This document shows, in pieces, positions 15,433-24,513 of a stretch of DNA of 40,010 nucleotides (positions are counted from its first letter, which is position 1; every line of letters begins with the position of its first letter). The DNA comes from Acidothermaceae bacterium (GTDB taxonomy: Bacteria > Actinomycetota > Actinomycetes > Acidothermales > Acidothermaceae), in NCBI GenBank assembly GCA_025934355.1, contig JAICYF010000006.1:1-40010 (forward strand), written 5' to 3'. The position numbers and the translations under genes were made by a program. A model generated the notes under the pieces. The model had not been told where the DNA came from. It did no database searches and was given only the letters and a program-made list of their open reading frames with translations.

Positions 15433-16101
15433 ATGCGCGTCTTGATTGCCGAGGACGACAACGCGCTTCGTGACGTGCTCGCCCGCGCTCTGAAAGAAAG
15501 CGGCTACGTCGCCGACGCGGTCGCAGACGGCGCCGCCGCTCTAGCCCACCTCGCGGTTTACGAATACGACGTCGCGATCCTCGACTGGCGAATGCCCGTG
15601 ATGACCGGCTATGACGCGGTCGCGGCGATGCGGGCTCGCGGCGACCACACGCCGGTGCTGATGCTCACGGCGCGCGATCAGCCGTCCGACCGAGTGGCCG
15701 GACTGGATCGTGGCGCTGACGACTACCTGGTCAAGCCGTTCGACTTTCGAGAGATGCTCGCCAGGGTGCGCGCATTGCAGCGCCGATGGCCCTCGGTTCA
15801 AGGCCCGGTGCTGAGCTGCGGCGACTTGCGGTTCGATCCGGCCACGCATCAGGCCTCCATCGGCGACGACCCGTTCGCTGTGACCACGACCGAGGTCGCG
15901 ATCCTCGAACTGCTCTTGCGACGCTCGCCGAACGTGGTGACGAGACGGCAGATCGTCTTGCATGTCTGGCCGAACGAGAGCGACTCGATCGGGTCGAACG
16001 CGATAGAAGTGCACGTGGCGCGGTTGCGTTCGAAGATTGTCGGATCGCGCGCGCATATCCACACTGTGCGTGGCGTCGGCTATCGGATCGTGCCTGAATG
16101 A
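15433..16101 (+). CDS. OmpR/PhoB-family response regulator
   Basis: A 222-residue DNA-binding regulator. The receiver domain shows the acidic pair in RVLIAEDDN, phosphoacceptor Asp51 (VAILDWRMP), Thr79 region (LMLTARD) and Lys101 (YLVKPFD). The winged helix has TTTEVAILELLLRRSPNVVT, then IEVHVARLRSKI and the final HTVRGVGYRI. Start ATG 15433 is preceded by an out-of-frame ATG at 15428. Its stop overlaps the kinase start as ATGA. It likely acts on the inverted repeat just upstream. Confidence 0.92.
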   Translation: MRVLIAEDDNALRDVLARALKESGYVADAVADGAAALAHLAVYEYDVAILDWRMPVMTGYDAVAAMRARGDHTPVLMLTARDQPSDRVAGLDRGADDYLVKPFDFREMLARVRALQRRWPSVQGPVLSCGDLRFDPATHQASIGDDPFAVTTTEVAILELLLRRSPNVVTRRQIVLHVWPNESDSIGSNAIEVHVARLRSKIVGSRAHIHTVRGVGYRIVPE

Positions 16102-17429
16102 AGCGGGCTCCAATCCGCGCGGGCGCCGCCCTGGCCCCGGCCATTAAGGTCGCGATCGGCGCCGCATTGGTGGTCGCGGGCTTGTACGTCGCGGTCGTCG
16201 CGCTACTGGTGACGTTGGTGGCGCACCGGCTGACCGGCGAGACCGATCACCGGTTGTCGCTGCAGCTGGCGTCGGTGAGGGAGCACGCGAACGAAGAGCG
16301 CCTGACAAGCAAAAGCTTCGGTGACGCGGACGACGCCCCGGTCTACGCGTGGCTCGTCGCGGCAAACGGGGCGGTCACGACGGGTTCAGCGGCCGCGCCG
16401 ACGCTCCCGTCGAGCCTCGCGAACCGCCGCGGCGGATTCCCGCTCACGGCCCACATCGGGGCGGCAGAGTTTCGCGTCGACGCAGCCCCGCTGCCAACCG
16501 GGACGCGTGTCTTCGTCGCCGAGAGCCTCGCCCAGGAGCAACACGTCCGGAACCTGCTTTTGCTCACCGCGCTGATCGTCTCGCCGGTGTTGGTCGGCGG
16601 CGTCTTCGCCGGCGCGCTGGTTGTCGGACGGCGCGCGTCGAAGCCGATCGAACAGGCTCGTAGGCAACAGTTGGAGTTCACCGCTGACGCGTCGCATGAA
16701 TTGCGCACGCCGCTGACCGTCATCGACGCAGAGGTGAACCTCGCATTGAGCGCCGATCGAAGCGCGTCGGCGTATCGAGACAGTCTCGAGCGGGTCGCCG
16801 CCGAGTCGAGCCGGCTCCGGCGGATTGTCGAAGACCTGTTGTGGTTGGCTCGCTTCGACTCACAGCCGCCTCCCCCGCGCGAGGAGTTGGTCGATCTGCC
16901 GACACTGGTCGACCACTGCGCGCAGCGGTTCGCTCCTGTCGCGCGTTCGCGGGGCATCGATTTGCGCGTCCTTGTCACTGACGATCCCGACGCGCTTGTC
17001 GCGGCGCCGCCGGATTGGGTCGATCGACTAACCGGTGTGCTGATCGACAACGCGATCCGCTACGCAGGCGCCGACGCGCACGTCACCGTGGAGGTGACCA
17101 CACCCCCGGGTCATGTCTCGCTGACGGTGGCGGACGACGGACCGGGTATTCCCGAGGAGCAGCAGGCGCGACTCTTCGATCGGTTTCACCGGGGCGCCAC
17201 TGCCGCCGATGAGTCGGGAGCGGGGCTCGGTCTGGCGATCGGTGATGCGGTCGTGCGCTCGACTGGCGGCCGGTGGACCGTCGGGACGTCGACGCTCGGC
17301 GGCGCCCGGATGAGCGTGACGTGGCCGCGGGCTCTCACCGGCCGCCGGTCGACGCGGCCGAGTCCGTCGACTACACCCGATCAGCCTGGAGATCAGTGCA
17401 AAACGCGCCGGGAGTTGTCAGCAGACTGA
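16098..17429 (+). CDS. Sensor histidine kinase
   Basis: A 443-residue membrane kinase, cognate to the regulator before it. TM1 is about residues 17-42, an extracytoplasmic sensor region of ~110 residues follows (no recognised fold), TM2 about 152-177. Dimerisation box FTADASHELRTPLTVIDAEV carries His200. The ATP-binding domain has N box LTGVLIDNAIRYA, G1 VADDGPGIPEEQQ, F box LFDRFHRG and G2 GAGLGLAIGD. The HAMP linker is short or absent. The stimulus is unknown; redox or stress is suggested only by the neighbouring electron-carrier genes. Confidence 0.92.
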   Translation: MKRAPIRAGAALAPAIKVAIGAALVVAGLYVAVVALLVTLVAHRLTGETDHRLSLQLASVREHANEERLTSKSFGDADDAPVYAWLVAANGAVTTGSAAAPTLPSSLANRRGGFPLTAHIGAAEFRVDAAPLPTGTRVFVAESLAQEQHVRNLLLLTALIVSPVLVGGVFAGALVVGRRASKPIEQARRQQLEFTADASHELRTPLTVIDAEVNLALSADRSASAYRDSLERVAAESSRLRRIVEDLLWLARFDSQPPPPREELVDLPTLVDHCAQRFAPVARSRGIDLRVLVTDDPDALVAAPPDWVDRLTGVLIDNAIRYAGADAHVTVEVTTPPGHVSLTVADDGPGIPEEQQARLFDRFHRGATAADESGAGLGLAIGDAVVRSTGGRWTVGTSTLGGARMSVTWPRALTGRRSTRPSPSTTPDQPGDQCKTRRELSAD

Positions 17430-17431
17430 CA
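17416..17431. repeat. Perfect inverted repeat before the DoxX-Rieske gene
   Basis: TGTCAG (17416-17421), spacer CAGA, CTGACA (17426-17431). It overlaps the kinase stop and ends 25 bp before ATG 17457. It could be a small operator or an attenuator stem; it does not resemble the repeat ahead of the response regulator. Confidence 0.35.
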
Positions 17432-17456
17432 GCTACTATCCGCATTGTTGTTGGCC

Positions 17457-18584
17457 ATGAAGCAAAATCGGCTGGCCCGAGGTCGCCCCGTCCGGCCAAC
17501 GCCAGTGCGGCACTCTGACTTGGCTGCCCACGAACTTGCGCTGCTGCCACTGCGGGCGTTCCTGGGTTTCACCTTTTGCTTTGCGGGTCTGCAGAAGCTG
17601 GCGAATCCGAGTTTTTTCAAGGCGAGCTCACCTGGCTCAATCCAGGCGCAGATGCACGGCGCCGCGCGGCACAGTCCGATACACACACTGCTCACGCCGT
17701 TGTCCTCACACGCGCCGATCATCGGGTTGCTGATCGCCTTTGGTGAGCTGGCCGTCGGCGTTGGCGCTTTGGCCGGACTCTTGACTCGCGTCGCCGCCAT
17801 CGGAGGTGCGCTGATCTCACTAAGCCTCTTCCTAGCCGTGAGCTTTCACACCAACCCGTACTACACCGGTTCCGACATCGTCTTCGTATTCGCTTGGCTG
17901 CCGCTCGCGATAGCCGGGGGCGGAGCGTATTCGCTCGACGCGTATGTCTCACAGGTCATGGCCAGACGTCGAGCTGGCCGCACCGCGCATATGGTCGACG
18001 TCGAACGCCGCCGGGTGGTCGGGTCGCTGGCAGCTGCGCTGGGTTTCGGAGCGCTTGTCACCGCCGGCGCCGTCGCTGGCTTCGGTCGCCTGCTGCACTC
18101 CACCAAGGCCGACAGCACCGGCGATCTCAGCAGCGGTTTGGGCGCAACGCCCGGCGCGTCGACGGTTGCCGCGACACCGTCGAGTCCTGCACCGAGCACC
18201 TCGCCGACAACCCAAGCGTCCGCGCCTCCCGCCGCCTCAAGAGCTCCGGCGCATGCAACGACGAAGCCGCTGCCGCGGGGAACGAAAATCGGTCCGGCCA
18301 CCGCGGTGCCGGTGAAAGGCGCCGCGACATTTCAAGATCCCGCCACGGGCGATCCCGCCGTCGTGGTTCAGCCAGCGGCCGGCACCTTCCTCGCGTTCGA
18401 CGCGGTCTGCCCGCACGCCGGCTGCACGGTGGACTACGAACCCGGGCACCGGGTGTTTATCTGTCCATGTCACGGCTCGCAGTTCAACGGTACGAGCGGC
18501 GCGGTCGAGGTCGGGCCGGCCAACAGCGGTCTGCGCAAGATTGCGATCACTGCTGGCCCCGATGGGCAGCTGTACGTCACGTGA
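17457..18584 (+). CDS. DoxX-like membrane domain fused to a Rieske [2Fe-2S] domain
   Basis: A 375-residue fusion. Residues ~20-165 are a four-helix DoxX/DoxD-type domain (LRAFLGFTFCFAGLQKLANP; GELAVGVGALAGLLTRVAAI; HTNPYYTGSDIVFVFAWLPL). A fifth helix (GSLAAALGFGALVTAGAVAG) and a 70-residue Ser/Pro/Ala linker lead to a C-terminal Rieske domain with ligands Cys318-x-His320 and Cys336-x2-His339 and the disulfide Cys323/Cys338. Rieske faces outside the membrane, so the protein probably carries electrons at the outer face, with the quinol-linked DoxD part as partner; the donor is unknown. Start is ATG 17457. It follows the kinase by 27 bp and is likely one operon with it. Confidence 0.85.
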   Translation: MKQNRLARGRPVRPTPVRHSDLAAHELALLPLRAFLGFTFCFAGLQKLANPSFFKASSPGSIQAQMHGAARHSPIHTLLTPLSSHAPIIGLLIAFGELAVGVGALAGLLTRVAAIGGALISLSLFLAVSFHTNPYYTGSDIVFVFAWLPLAIAGGGAYSLDAYVSQVMARRRAGRTAHMVDVERRRVVGSLAAALGFGALVTAGAVAGFGRLLHSTKADSTGDLSSGLGATPGASTVAATPSSPAPSTSPTTQASAPPAASRAPAHATTKPLPRGTKIGPATAVPVKGAATFQDPATGDPAVVVQPAAGTFLAFDAVCPHAGCTVDYEPGHRVFICPCHGSQFNGTSGAVEVGPANSGLRKIAITAGPDGQLYVT

Positions 18585-18600
18585 CATCGAATTTTCCGTC

Positions 18601-18619
18601 GGGCCAGGTCTTTTGGCCC
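18601..18619 (+). terminator. GC hairpin after the DoxX-Rieske gene
   Basis: GGGCCA (18601-18606) and TGGCCC (18614-18619) pair around a T-rich loop (GGTCTTT); an alternative CCAGG/CCTGG stem overlaps. It lies 17 bp after the stop. There is no U-tract after the stem, so termination strength is doubtful. Confidence 0.4.
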
Positions 18620-18626
18620 TGGCAGA

Positions 18627-18659
18627 TGTTCACGAATGCGCCCATTTTGAGGGTGAACA
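18627..18659. promoter_or_regulatory. Inverted repeat upstream of the GyrI-like gene
   Basis: TGTTCAC (18627-18633) and GTGAACA (18653-18659) are a perfect 7-bp inverted repeat with a 19-bp spacer, ending 18 bp before the ATG of the next gene. The long spacer is like a MerR-type operator, but no MerR gene is in the window. Confidence 0.4.
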
Positions 18660-18677
18660 CCGACGGAGGCGAGGACG

Positions 18678-19271
18678 ATGACGCTAACGACGGATCGCGA
18701 GTTGTACCTGGCGACGACAAGTCCTCAGATTGTCGACGTTCCCGATCTCACGTATCTCATGATCAACGGCGAAGGCGCGCCCGATGGCGAGGACTTCGAC
18801 CTGGCTATGCGCGCTCTCTACCAGGTGTCGTACGGGGTGCGCGGCGAGGTCGCAAACTCACCGCGGCAAAGTGCGCTCCCGCTTGAGGCGTTGTGGGGAC
18901 CTCCAGCAGAGCTGACCACTGATCTTGGAGTGGGTTGGCGCTGGACGCTGATGCTGCCGCAGGCGCCGCTCGCCGCCCATCTCCTTGCCGAGCAGCTCAT
19001 TGCGGTGGTCGATCGGGTTCGCGACCTGGTTCCGCCGCTTCCAGTGGACGAAATCTATGTCTCGGTTTTACGTGAAGGCCGTTGCGTGGAAGCGATGCAT
19101 GTCGGCCCGTATGACAAGGAGACAGCGACGATCGCGCGATTGCTCGCGCATGCGGAAGCCAACGGGTACGCGCCGTCCGGCCGTCATCACGAGATCTACC
19201 TGTCCGATCCAGATCAGACCGCGCCACAATGGCTGCGCACGATTGTGCGGCTGCCCGTCGCGCCGCAGTGA
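18678..19271 (+). CDS. GyrI-like small-molecule-binding protein
   Basis: A 197-residue cytoplasmic protein with two SHS2/GyrI-type half-domains: residues ~15-75 (VPDLTYLMINGEGAPDGEDF, then FDLAMRALYQVSYGVRG) and ~95-190 (WRWTLMLPQAP; MHVGPYDKETATIARLLAHA; HHEIYLSDPDQ). This is the ligand-binding fold also fused to MerR-type regulators, but here no DNA-binding domain is present. It may bind or sequester a drug-like molecule. GGAGGCGAGGACG precedes ATG 18678. Single gene. Confidence 0.82.
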   Translation: MTLTTDRELYLATTSPQIVDVPDLTYLMINGEGAPDGEDFDLAMRALYQVSYGVRGEVANSPRQSALPLEALWGPPAELTTDLGVGWRWTLMLPQAPLAAHLLAEQLIAVVDRVRDLVPPLPVDEIYVSVLREGRCVEAMHVGPYDKETATIARLLAHAEANGYAPSGRHHEIYLSDPDQTAPQWLRTIVRLPVAPQ

Positions 19272-19297
19272 CCTGAGGTTGGCGCACGTACCACGGT

Positions 19298-19672
19298 TTA
19301 GGGCACCGAGCGGGACGCCCTGGCCGCGCTGAGTTCGTCAAGGTCGACACCTATCAGCTCCAGCTCGGGCGCCGTCGCGTCGTCCGATATCGCCTCGCAG
19401 CTCGGACACACGCGCACGTGCCCGTACACGTGGTCGTGATCGAGCGCTCCTGCGTAGCCGCACTCGCCGCACGTCATCGACGTGTCGAACTCCTCGGTGT
19501 CGAGGACGGCGTGAGCCAACGGACCGTCCGCGGTGAGCGCGGCGAAGATGGCCTGCAACGAATCGACCTCGATGGACGACGCATGTCGCACGCGCACTCG
19601 GATCACCGGACGGCCCTGCGCACGGCGTTCGCATTCCGCGACGAGTTCTGCGACCAACGACGTCTCATGCAT
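19298..19672 (-). CDS. hypA: Hydrogenase nickel metallochaperone HypA
   Basis: A 124-residue protein that hands nickel to the hydrogenase large subunit. The nickel-site His2 is in place (MHETSLVAEL), and the zinc site shows CGECGYAG and CPSCE (two CxxC). Family length is ~115. Start ATG 19672 lies inside the 3' end of the protease gene (8-bp overlap). The last gene of the hox operon. HypA normally works with the GTPase HypB, which is absent from this window. Confidence 0.92.
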   Translation of the reverse strand: MHETSLVAELVAECERRAQGRPVIRVRVRHASSIEVDSLQAIFAALTADGPLAHAVLDTEEFDTSMTCGECGYAGALDHDHVYGHVRVCPSCEAISDDATAPELELIGVDLDELSAARASRSVP

Positions 19673-20141
19673 CGTCGTCCTCCAACGACAGCCGGGTGAC
19701 GATGGCGACGACGTCGGGAATCGCCGCGGCCACGGGCGGTGACAGTCGCTCCTCGTGCGGTACCGCGTCAAGCGAGACAGTGACCATCTTGGTCGGCGGC
19801 GCGTCGCCGTACAGCGCGTTCGTCAACGCCACAAGCGAGGCCGCGTCGACGTGGTGCGAAAACACGCCGGCCGCCGCGAAGTCGGGCTCAACGTCGACCA
19901 CGTGCACGGTGCCCGGCTCGTCACCGTCGGCCGCCGCGTCGATCAGAACGACGCGCGACGCGGAGGCGAAATCTGCCGCGAGCTCAGGCGTGAGCTGATG
20001 GATCGATAGCACGTCGACGTCGGCGAGCCGTTGTTCCAACGCAAGGAGATCTGCGACATACCAGCCAACGGCGTCGTCGCCTCGCATCGCGGTGCCGTAA
20101 CCGATGACGAGGGGACGACGCAACGCCGTGCCGGTCGTCAT
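19665..20141 (-). CDS. Hydrogenase maturation protease
   Basis: A 158-residue endopeptidase of the HyaD/HycI/HoxW family that removes the C-terminal extension of HoxH once nickel is inserted. Seen: VIGYGTAMRGDDAVGWYVA (usual GIGN replaced by GYGT; the two Asp kept), VVLIDAAADG (nickel-binding Asp) and FSHHVDAASL (His). Start ATG 20141 overlaps the hoxH stop as ATGA. It precedes hypA in the operon. The substrate should be the 24-residue tail of HoxH after His448. Confidence 0.9.
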   Translation of the reverse strand: MTTGTALRRPLVIGYGTAMRGDDAVGWYVADLLALEQRLADVDVLSIHQLTPELAADFASASRVVLIDAAADGDEPGTVHVVDVEPDFAAAGVFSHHVDAASLVALTNALYGDAPPTKMVTVSLDAVPHEERLSPPVAAAIPDVVAIVTRLSLEDDDA

Positions 20142-21556
20142 CGCGAGAGCACCCGGATCACGTCGCCGCGCGAGTCGACCAAGTCGACGATCATCGGCAT
20201 TTGTCCGGCGGCGTGGGTCGAGCAGGACAAACAAGGGTCGTAGCAGCGGATGACGGCCTCGACGCGGTTGAGCATCCCCTCCGCGACGTCCTCCCCATGC
20301 ACATACTTCTTCGCGACCTGAAGCACACCGGCGTTCATCGCCGACGCGTTGTGGCCGGTCGCAATCATCAGGTTGGCGGTCTGCACGATGCCGTCGTCGT
20401 CGACGACATACCGATGCATCAGTGTGCCGCGTGGCGCCTCCGCGACGCCGATGCCGATGTTGCGGTTGACCTGCGCGTTGGAAATCACCCGGTCGGAGAG
20501 GATGTCTGGATCCTTCAACAGCTGCTCGATCTTCTCGATCCCGTGCAGGATCTCGATCAACCGGGTGTGGTGATACAGGAACGAGCTGGAAGGCGTTGGG
20601 CCGAAGACCTTGCGGAACGACTCCAACTCGGCGTCCGCCCGCGGTGTGCCGAATCCCTTCGCCACCACGACGCGAGCCAGTGTTCCCACCCGATACATCC
20701 CGTCGGTCACACCGCGCGACAAGAGGTACGTCGGTTTGAGGAAGGACGCGTCATCGACGAACTCACCGAGGTGCTCGGCGTAGTCACGCGGATCGAACTC
20801 CGCGATGAGCGCGCCGTCGTGGTCGGCGATGCGCAGCCGGCCGTCGTAGTGTGTGACGTTGCCTTCATCTTCGACCATCGCCATAAACGCCGACTTGAAG
20901 TTTCCGAGGCTGGCCTCCTCCTCCGCCCAGCCCATCAGGTTGGCCTTGTACCAAGTCAGGGTGCGGTCGACCGCGGCGTATGCGTCGGGGATCATCGCGC
21001 GGATCTCGTCGCGCTTTTCGGCGGTGAGGGGTGTCTCCACTCCCCCAGGCACGATCCAGGCGGGGTGAATTCGCTTGCCCCCGAGGATCTCGATGACCCG
21101 CTGTCCGAACTTGCGCAGCAAGATGCCATCGCCGGCGAGTTGCGGGTTGGTGCGGGCGATGCCGACGATGTTGCGGGTCGCCGGGTCGGCGTCGAAGCCG
21201 AATACCAGGTCGGGCGCCGCAAGGTAAAACAGGCTCAACGAATGAGACTGCACGATCTGCGCCAGGTTCATCAGCTCACGAAGGTCGGAGCCGGTCTTCG
21301 GCGGCCGCACCGCAAGGATGCGATCGCACGCCTTCGCGGCCGCCACGAGGTGGCTGACCGGGCAGATGCCGCAGATGCGGGCCATCAGCGACGGCATCTC
21401 CGCGAATGGCCGGCCCTCGCAGAGCTTTTCGAAGCCCCTGAACTGCGTGACGTGAAAGTGCGCGTCGGCCACGTTGCCAGCGTCGTCCAACTGAATCGTG
21501 ATGCGCGCGTGCCCCTCGATCCTGGTGATCGGGTCGATCGTCAGTCTCCTGCTCAT
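20138..21556 (-). CDS. hoxH: NAD-linked [NiFe]-hydrogenase large subunit HoxH
   Basis: A 472-residue catalytic subunit holding the Ni-Fe(CN)2CO centre. The N-terminal ligand motif [10 protein letters not shown] gives Cys62 and Cys65; the C-terminal motif DPCLSCSTH gives Cys442, Cys445 and His448, the cleavage point for the protease. The 24 residues after His448 ([11 protein letters not shown] onward) are the maturation peptide. The gene partners place it in group 3d rather than 3b. Start ATG 21556; the longer open frame upstream is a shadow over hoxY. The gene begins 7 bp after the hoxY stop. Confidence 0.95.
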   Translation of the reverse strand: MSRRLTIDPITRIEGHARITIQLDDAGNVADAHFHVTQFRGFEKLCEGRPFAEMPSLMARICGICPVSHLVAAAKACDRILAVRPPKTGSDLRELMNLAQIVQSHSLSLFYLAAPDLVFGFDADPATRNIVGIARTNPQLAGDGILLRKFGQRVIEILGGKRIHPAWIVPGGVETPLTAEKRDEIRAMIPDAYAAVDRTLTWYKANLMGWAEEEASLGNFKSAFMAMVEDEGNVTHYDGRLRIADHDGALIAEFDPRDYAEHLGEFVDDASFLKPTYLLSRGVTDGMYRVGTLARVVVAKGFGTPRADAELESFRKVFGPTPSSSFLYHHTRLIEILHGIEKIEQLLKDPDILSDRVISNAQVNRNIGIGVAEAPRGTLMHRYVVDDDGIVQTANLMIATGHNASAMNAGVLQVAKKYVHGEDVAEGMLNRVEAVIRCYDPCLSCSTHAAGQMPMIVDLVDSRGDVIRVLSR

Positions 21557-21563
21557 CGTCGGC

Positions 21564-22115
21564 TCAACCTCCGAAATGTGTTCCGACGGGCAACTCGGGT
21601 TTCTTTCCGTCAAGCAGCGCGACCAGCGCGTCGAAGATGACGTCGGCCGACGGTGGGCAACCGGGCAAGAACACGTCGACCTCGACCACCTTGTGCACCG
21701 GCAGTGTTCGCGGCAGGTGGTGCGGCACGTCATGCGTTGGTCGAACGACACCGTTGACGACGGCGGTCACGTTCTCGCCATACGCCCGTGCGTACAGCGG
21801 TTCCGCCGCGCCGCCGTCAATGGCGTTTCGCATTCCAGGCACGTTCGTCGTGAGCGCGCAATCGCCGAACGCGACCAGCGTCTTGCTCCGCTTGCGCACC
21901 ATCGTCACCCGCTTGAGGTCCTCGTCGGTCGACACCGCGCCCTCGACCAAGACCACGTCCACGTCGTCCGGGAAGATCTTGTTGTCGACGAGCGGGCTGT
22001 AGACGAGGTCGGCTCGCTCCGTGATGGTCAACAGCCGCTCGTCGATGTCAAGCAGCGACATGTGGCAGCCTGAGCAACCGTCAAGCCACACCGTCGCGAG
22101 CTTCGGCCGGATCAT
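21564..22115 (-). CDS. hoxY: Hydrogenase small subunit HoxY
   Basis: A 183-residue Fe-S subunit carrying the proximal [4Fe-4S] cluster that takes electrons from HoxH. Cluster Cys are seen in [14 protein letters not shown] (Cys14, Cys17), [12 protein letters not shown] and [10 protein letters not shown]. The short length, lacking medial and distal cluster domains, is normal for group 3 small subunits. No Tat signal, so cytoplasmic. Start ATG 22115 overlaps the hoxU stop as ATGA. Confidence 0.94.
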   Translation of the reverse strand: MIRPKLATVWLDGCSGCHMSLLDIDERLLTITERADLVYSPLVDNKIFPDDVDVVLVEGAVSTDEDLKRVTMVRKRSKTLVAFGDCALTTNVPGMRNAIDGGAAEPLYARAYGENVTAVVNGVVRPTHDVPHHLPRTLPVHKVVEVDVFLPGCPPSADVIFDALVALLDGKKPELPVGTHFGG

Positions 22116-22822
22116 GCCGAGACCTCCTGCGAGTTTGTTTTCAAATAGGGCAGGTATGGTCGTGTGACCTTGGTGGTGGCGATGGGTCGGCCTTTCTCGA
22201 AGATGGCACCGGTTGGGCAGACTTGAACGCACTTGCCGCATCCGGTGCACGTCGTCGACTCACCCCACGGCATGCCAAGGTCGGTGACAACACGGGCGTC
22301 AAGCCCGCGACCCATCACGTCCCAGGTGTGCGCGCCTTCAACCTCGTCACACACCCGAACGCAGCGGGTGCACATGATGCAGCGGTTGTGGTCGATGGCA
22401 AAACGCTCGTGGCTGGCGTCGACGTCGAGCGCCGGATTTACCGTGTCAAGCTCGATGTGCGTCAGCCCGAGATCGGCCGCTCGCGCTTGCAGTTCGCAGT
22501 GGTTGTTGGCCACACACACCGCGCAAACGTGGTTCCGCTCGGCGAACAGCATCTCGATGATCGTCCGCCGGTAGGCGGTCAATCGCTTGGAGTCGGTGGT
22601 GACCTCCATGCCCTCCGCTACCGCCGTCGCGCACGACGGCAGGAGCTTCGAGGAGCCCTTCACCTCGACGACGCACAACCGGCAGGCACCCACGTCGCAC
22701 AAGCCGTCGAGGTGGCACAACGTCGGAATCTCGACACCTGACTCGCGCGCGACCTCGAGGACGGTTTGGCCCTCGACGCCAGCTCGCTCTACACCGTCGA
22801 TCGTAAGCGTGTGGACGGTCAT
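22112..22822 (-). CDS. hoxU: Hydrogenase diaphorase Fe-S subunit HoxU
   Basis: A 236-residue protein equivalent to the N-terminal part of NuoG. It shows a plant-type [2Fe-2S] domain (Cys36, Cys42, Cys47, Cys50, and Cys64), the His-ligated [4Fe-4S] region ([16 protein letters not shown]) and two ferredoxin-type [4Fe-4S] motifs ([24 protein letters not shown]). It passes electrons between HoxY and HoxF. Starts at ATG 22822, overlapping the hoxF stop by 4 bp. Confidence 0.95.
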   Translation of the reverse strand: MTVHTLTIDGVERAGVEGQTVLEVARESGVEIPTLCHLDGLCDVGACRLCVVEVKGSSKLLPSCATAVAEGMEVTTDSKRLTAYRRTIIEMLFAERNHVCAVCVANNHCELQARAADLGLTHIELDTVNPALDVDASHERFAIDHNRCIMCTRCVRVCDEVEGAHTWDVMGRGLDARVVTDLGMPWGESTTCTGCGKCVQVCPTGAIFEKGRPIATTKVTRPYLPYLKTNSQEVSA

Positions 22823-24513
22823 GCCACGGACTCTCCTCCAGAGAGGGCGCAAACGCCCGCCGGACAAACGTGGTCGACGATGTGGGCCAGATACTCGTCA
22901 CGGAAGTACCGCAACGTTGAGAACACCGGGTTCGGCGCGCCTTGTCCCAGCCCACATAGGCTCGTGTCGCGCACCATCGCCGCGACGCTTTCCAGTTGCA
23001 CAAGGTCGGCGAGAGTGGCCCTACCTTCGGTAATTTTGGTGAGCATCATGTGCAACTCGGTCGTGCCGACTCGGCACGGCACGCACTTGCCACACGACTC
23101 CTCACGACAGAAGTCCATGAAATACCGGGCGACGTCGACCATGCACGAGGTGTCGTCCATGACGATCATTCCGCCCGATCCCATGAAGGATCCGGCCGCG
23201 AGGAGCGACTCGTAGTCGACGGACATGTCGAGCAAGTCCTCCGGAATGCAGCCGCCCGACGGACCGCCGGTCTGCACGGCTTTGAACTTGCGCCCGTCTG
23301 GGACGCCGCCGCCGATGTCGAAGATGACATCGCGCAGCTTGATCCCAAGCGGCACCTCTATCAGGCCGCCGTTCACGATGCGGCCAGCCAACGCGAACAC
23401 TTTGGTGCCGCGGCTCTTTCCGACGCCGACCTGCGCGTACGCCTCGCCGCCCTCTCGAAGAATCACCGGGACGCTGGCGAAGCTCTCAACGTTGTTGATG
23501 AGCGTGGGCTTGCCGCGCAGGCCGGACGCCGCTGGGAACGGCGGTCGCGGCACCGGTGTCCCGCGACCGCCTTGGATGGACGCGATCAGCGCCGTCTCCT
23601 CGCCGCAGACAAACGCCCCTGCGCCGAGTCGAAGCTCGACGGTGAACTTGAACGTCGACTGGGCGATCGCCGCGCCGAGGTAACCGGCCTTCTCCGCGCG
23701 ATGAATCGCGGCCTTCAGCCGCTGAACGGCGAGTGGGTACTCGGCGCGGCAATACACGTAGCCGTGGCTGGCGCCGACCGCGTACGCGGCGATCGCCATG
23801 CCCTCGAGGACGCGATAAGGATCGCTTTCCAACACCGATCGGTCCATGAAAGCGCCAGGGTCGCCCTCGTCGGCGTTGCAGACCACGTATTTCTCGCCGG
23901 ACGGTTGCTTTGCGACCGTCGCCCATTTCAAGCCCGTCGGGTAACCCGCGCCGCCGCGACCGCGCAACCCGCTTTTCGAAATCTCGTCGATCACTTGCTG
24001 CGGTGTCAGCTCGGTCACAGCGCGCGTGAGCCCGCGGTACCCCTTGCGCGACACGTAGTCGTCGATGTTCTCGGGGTCGACCTTGCCGCAGTTCTCCAGG
24101 ACGACGCGATGTTGGCGGGAGAAGAACGGCTCGAGCGCGGGCTTCGTCTCGACCGGCTTGGCATCCTTCAGCCTGGTGACGAGGTCGCTCACGTCGTCCG
24201 GTGAGACCTGCCTGAACAGCTCGCCGGTCTCGGGCACCTCGACCAACGGCCCGGCGGCGCACAGGCCGAGGCAGCCCACTCTTTTCACCGCGACGTCGGT
24301 GACGCCGTCGGCGATCAACTGCGCGGTGATCTCTTCGAAGACCTGGTCGGATTGCGCGGACAGGCAGCCGGCGGCCTGGCAGACCGCGGCGGTGGCTCGC
24401 GCGTGACCGACGACCTGCGGGCCGGTCATCCGCCTGGATCGCCTGACCGGTTTGTCGACGTCGGCTTCTCTCGCGCCTGGTACACCGTCGGTCGTAACGA
24501 GGTCGGTCACCAT
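22819..24513 (-). CDS. hoxF: NAD-reducing hydrogenase diaphorase subunit HoxF
   Basis: A 564-residue NuoF-like subunit binding FMN and NAD(H). N-terminal thioredoxin-like [2Fe-2S] domain ([17 protein letters not shown]), then the Rossmann-like NAD/FMN part ([51 protein letters not shown]), and the [4Fe-4S] region [16 protein letters not shown]. Start: GGAGGAATGGTG lets ATG 24513 or GTG 24510 serve (GTG has the better spacing); both overlap the hoxE stop. ATG 24429 (536 aa) is a later option. The open frame extends far upstream across hoxE, but that part is shadow. Confidence 0.94.
   Translation of the reverse strand: MVTDLVTTDGVPGAREADVDKPVRRSRRMTGPQVVGHARATAAVCQAAGCLSAQSDQVFEEITAQLIADGVTDVAVKRVGCLGLCAAGPLVEVPETGELFRQVSPDDVSDLVTRLKDAKPVETKPALEPFFSRQHRVVLENCGKVDPENIDDYVSRKGYRGLTRAVTELTPQQVIDEISKSGLRGRGGAGYPTGLKWATVAKQPSGEKYVVCNADEGDPGAFMDRSVLESDPYRVLEGMAIAAYAVGASHGYVYCRAEYPLAVQRLKAAIHRAEKAGYLGAAIAQSTFKFTVELRLGAGAFVCGEETALIASIQGGRGTPVPRPPFPAASGLRGKPTLINNVESFASVPVILREGGEAYAQVGVGKSRGTKVFALAGRIVNGGLIEVPLGIKLRDVIFDIGGGVPDGRKFKAVQTGGPSGGCIPEDLLDMSVDYESLLAAGSFMGSGGMIVMDDTSCMVDVARYFMDFCREESCGKCVPCRVGTTELHMMLTKITEGRATLADLVQLESVAAMVRDTSLCGLGQGAPNPVFSTLRYFRDEYLAHIVDHVCPAGVCALSGGESVA

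Noticed and set aside
18601-18619. Strong intrinsic terminator
   Set aside because: The stem is good but lacks a U-tract, so it was listed only as a weak candidate.
20201-21640. 479-codon open frame on the plus strand
   Set aside because: Lies fully antisense to hoxH/hoxY, which have all family motifs; it is a high-GC shadow.
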